The notes under the pieces are model-generated. The model saw nothing but the letters and a program-made list of their open reading frames with translations, did not search any database and was not told the origin of the DNA. A stretch of 7,378 bases of DNA from Bacteroidales bacterium. GTDB taxonomy: Bacteria > Bacteroidota > Bacteroidia > Bacteroidales > P3. Numbering within the stretch: the stretch's first letter is position 1; each line of letters begins with the position of its first letter. Shown here piece after piece: positions 5,409-7,378 of this stretch. The stretch is taken from positions 1-7,378 of the forward strand of contig JAFZEK010000272.1 of NCBI GenBank assembly GCA_017560705.1, in the 5' to 3' direction. The position numbers and the translations under genes are program-made.

Positions 5409-7378
5409 ATGAACAATTTGATTTATTTCGTTTTAGCAGCCTCGGTTTTGGCATTAGCTATGGCGTTTGTGTTCTATAAGCAAATGCTTTCGAAAGATGA
5501 AGGAACAGACTTAATGAAGAAGATTGCGGCGCATGTTCGCAAAGGTGCAATGGCCTATTTAAAGCAACAATACAAAGTGGTAACCATTGTATTCGTTGTT
5601 TTGGCAGCCATCTTTGGTGTTATGGCTTTCTTTGATTTGCAAAATGGTTGGGTATGGTTTGCATTCCTTACCGGTGGTTTGTTCTCTGGTTTAGCCGGTT
5701 TCTTCGGTATGAAGACTGCTACTTACGCTTCGGCTCGTACTGCCAACGCTGCTCGCAAATCTTTAAACAGTGGCTTACAAGTAGCTTTCCGCTCTGGTGC
5801 CGTTATGGGACTTGTTGTTGTTGGATTAGCTTTATTAGATATTTCTTTATGGTACTTAGTACTTGATTATTTCGTAGAGGAAGCAGGTTCTCACAAGCTT
5901 ATTATTATTACTACTACCATGCTTACTTTTGGCATGGGTGCTTCTACTCAAGCTTTGTTTGCTCGTGTAGGTGGTGGTATATACACTAAAGCTGCCGACG
6001 TTGGAGCTGACTTAGTAGGTAAAACTGAATACAACATTCCTGAAGACGATCCACGCAACCCTGCTACTATCGCCGATAACGTAGGTGATAACGTAGGCGA
6101 TGTTGCCGGTATGGGTGCTGACTTGTACGAATCTTATGCAGGTTCTATCCTTGCTACTATGGCATTGGGTGCTTCGGCTTTCGCTACTTCTGCTGTGGAA
6201 GGCGATTTGCAACTTAAAGCTGTTTTGGCTCCTGCTTTGATAGCTGCTGTTGGTGTTGTACTTTCTTTGATAGGTATCTTTTTAGTAAAAACCAAAGAAG
6301 ACGCCGGAATGAAACAATTGCTTGCAGCTCTTAGCCGTGGTACAAATGTAGCTTCTATCCTTATAGCTCTTGCTACTTTTGGCATCTTCGCTTGGTTGTT
6401 TGGCACTGAAACTAATCAATGGTGGCAAGTATCTTTGTCGGTAGTTGTTGGTTTGCTTTCGGGTGTAATCATTGGAAAATCTACAGAATACTATACTTCT
6501 CAAACTTATAAACCTACTCAAAAAGTATCAGAAAGTGCTCAAACCGGTCCTGCTACTGTAATTATCTCCGGTATGGGCTTAGGTATGCTTTCTACAGCTA
6601 TTCCTGTAGTGACTGTAGGTGTGGCTATCATCCTTTCTTACTTATGTGCAAACGGATTTGCTATCGAAATGACTGGAGAAAATCTTTCTATGGGTCTATA
6701 CGGTATAGGTATAGCTGCTGTAGGTATGCTTTCCACATTAGGTATTACTTTGGCTACAGATGCTTACGGTCCTATCGCTGACAACGCCGGTGGCAACGCC
6801 GAAATGAGTGGTTTGGAACCAGAAGTTCGTAGACGTACCGATGCTCTTGATGCTCTAGGAAACACTACAGCTGCAACAGGTAAAGGTTTCGCTATCGGTT
6901 CGGCTGCTCTTACAGCATTAGCACTTTTGGCTTCTTACGTTGAAGAAATAAAGATAGCATTAGTTCGTGTAGGCGAAGCATTGCCAAATGGTGTTGCTGC
7001 TGCCGAAGCTACTTTGATCGACTTTATGGAAGCTTACAACGTAAACCTTATGAATCCTATCGTATTAGTAGGTATATTCATCGGTGCTATGATGGCATTC
7101 TTGTTCTGCGGTCTTACTATGAATGCAGTAGGTCGTGCAGCACAAAAAATGGTAGAAGAAGTACGTCGTCAGTTCAGCACTATCAAAGGTATTCTTGAAG
7201 GAAAAGCAGAACCTGATTATGCTCGTTGTGTATCTATTTCTACAAAAGGTGCTCAACAAGAAATGTTGTTCCCATCATTGTTAGCTATCGCAGTTCCTAT
7301 CATCACCGGTTTGGTTCTTGGTGTTGCAGGTGTTCTTGGTTTGCTTATCGGTGGTTTAAGTGCAGGATTTGTATTGGC
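5409..7378 (+). CDS. hppA: Membrane-bound ion-translocating pyrophosphatase, C-terminus outside window
   Basis: The frame is open from ATG 5409 to the window edge and gives 656 complete codons. Family members usually have about 700-750 residues, so the last part is missing. The enzyme hydrolyses pyrophosphate at the cytoplasmic face and pumps Na+ and/or H+ across the inner membrane. The pyrophosphate-site motifs are intact: GGGIYTKAADVGADLVGK (188-205), DDPRNPATIADNVGDNVGD (213-231), and DAYGPIADNAGGNAEMS (451-467). Ala488 and Gly491 in GNTTAATGKG mark the K+-dependent class; K+-independent enzymes have Lys and Thr there. Glu241 in ADLYESYAG is placed as in Na+-pumping members. Many hydrophobic helices are visible, as expected for a 16-helix fold. 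The start is fixed by an in-frame stop at 5379-5381. AAGAAG lies upstream, but there is no strong Shine-Dalgarno site. The gene has its own promoter, so it is probably transcribed separately from the division genes. Confidence 0.95.
   Translation, partial: MNNLIYFVLAASVLALAMAFVFYKQMLSKDEGTDLMKKIAAHVRKGAMAYLKQQYKVVTIVFVVLAAIFGVMAFFDLQNGWVWFAFLTGGLFSGLAGFFGMKTATYASARTANAARKSLNSGLQVAFRSGAVMGLVVVGLALLDISLWYLVLDYFVEEAGSHKLIIITTTMLTFGMGASTQALFARVGGGIYTKAADVGADLVGKTEYNIPEDDPRNPATIADNVGDNVGDVAGMGADLYESYAGSILATMALGASAFATSAVEGDLQLKAVLAPALIAAVGVVLSLIGIFLVKTKEDAGMKQLLAALSRGTNVASILIALATFGIFAWLFGTETNQWWQVSLSVVVGLLSGVIIGKSTEYYTSQTYKPTQKVSESAQTGPATVIISGMGLGMLSTAIPVVTVGVAIILSYLCANGFAIEMTGENLSMGLYGIGIAAVGMLSTLGITLATDAYGPIADNAGGNAEMSGLEPEVRRRTDALDALGNTTAATGKGFAIGSAALTALALLASYVEEIKIALVRVGEALPNGVAAAEATLIDFMEAYNVNLMNPIVLVGIFIGAMMAFLFCGLTMNAVGRAAQKMVEEVRRQFSTIKGILEGKAEPDYARCVSISTKGAQQEMLFPSLLAIAVPIITGLVLGVAGVLGLLIGGLSAGFVL

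Noticed and set aside
6134..6521. Two overlapping minus-strand open frames of 79-90 residues.
   Set aside because: They are opposite hppA, whose conserved motifs continue unbroken through this stretch, and they show no features of real proteins.

Overview
The window looks like a chromosomal segment from an AT-rich member of the Bacteroidota, most likely Bacteroidales. I could not go below order level. The grounds are three promoter-like sequences with the Bacteroidota -7 element TAnnTTTG, a lack of strong Shine-Dalgarno sites before the genes, and proteins that look like the Bacteroidota forms of their families: a U32 protein of about 410 residues, a 705-residue PpiD-like periplasmic chaperone, a short FtsB/DivIC protein, and a membrane pyrophosphatase with Na+-pump and K+-dependence residues.

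Layout: (1) 43-1287, minus strand, encodes a U32-family protein related to the TrhP/YegQ tRNA hydroxylation factors. Part of a palindromic repeat lies just after its stop codon. (2) 1288-1990 is about 700 bases of divergent noncoding DNA. It is rich in repeats: a full copy of the palindrome with 23-base arms, a degenerate 44-base tandem repeat built on TCGTGAGGAAA, and copies of an AAAGGGATAAA motif. (3) 1991-4108, plus strand, encodes a PpiD/SurA-type membrane-anchored chaperone with its own promoter and a strong intrinsic terminator. (4) 4266-4574 and 4552-5184 overlap by 23 bases. They encode an FtsB/DivIC divisome protein and an NlpC/P60 lipoprotein (probable murein endopeptidase). (5) 5185-5408 is a leader region with a weak terminator and a promoter. 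(6) 5409 to the window end encodes the first 656 residues of a membrane pyrophosphatase (HppA), cut off by the window edge.

The protein-coding content is housekeeping: RNA modification, envelope protein folding, cell division with peptidoglycan turnover, and pyrophosphate-driven ion pumping. I see no mobile-element genes, tRNA, rRNA, CRISPR array or defence system, and no clear new biological system. The points most worth following up are the repeat families in the noncoding DNA, the predicted cation selectivity of the pyrophosphatase, the apparent loss of one parvulin active-site histidine in the PpiD-like protein, and the overlap of the divisome and hydrolase genes.
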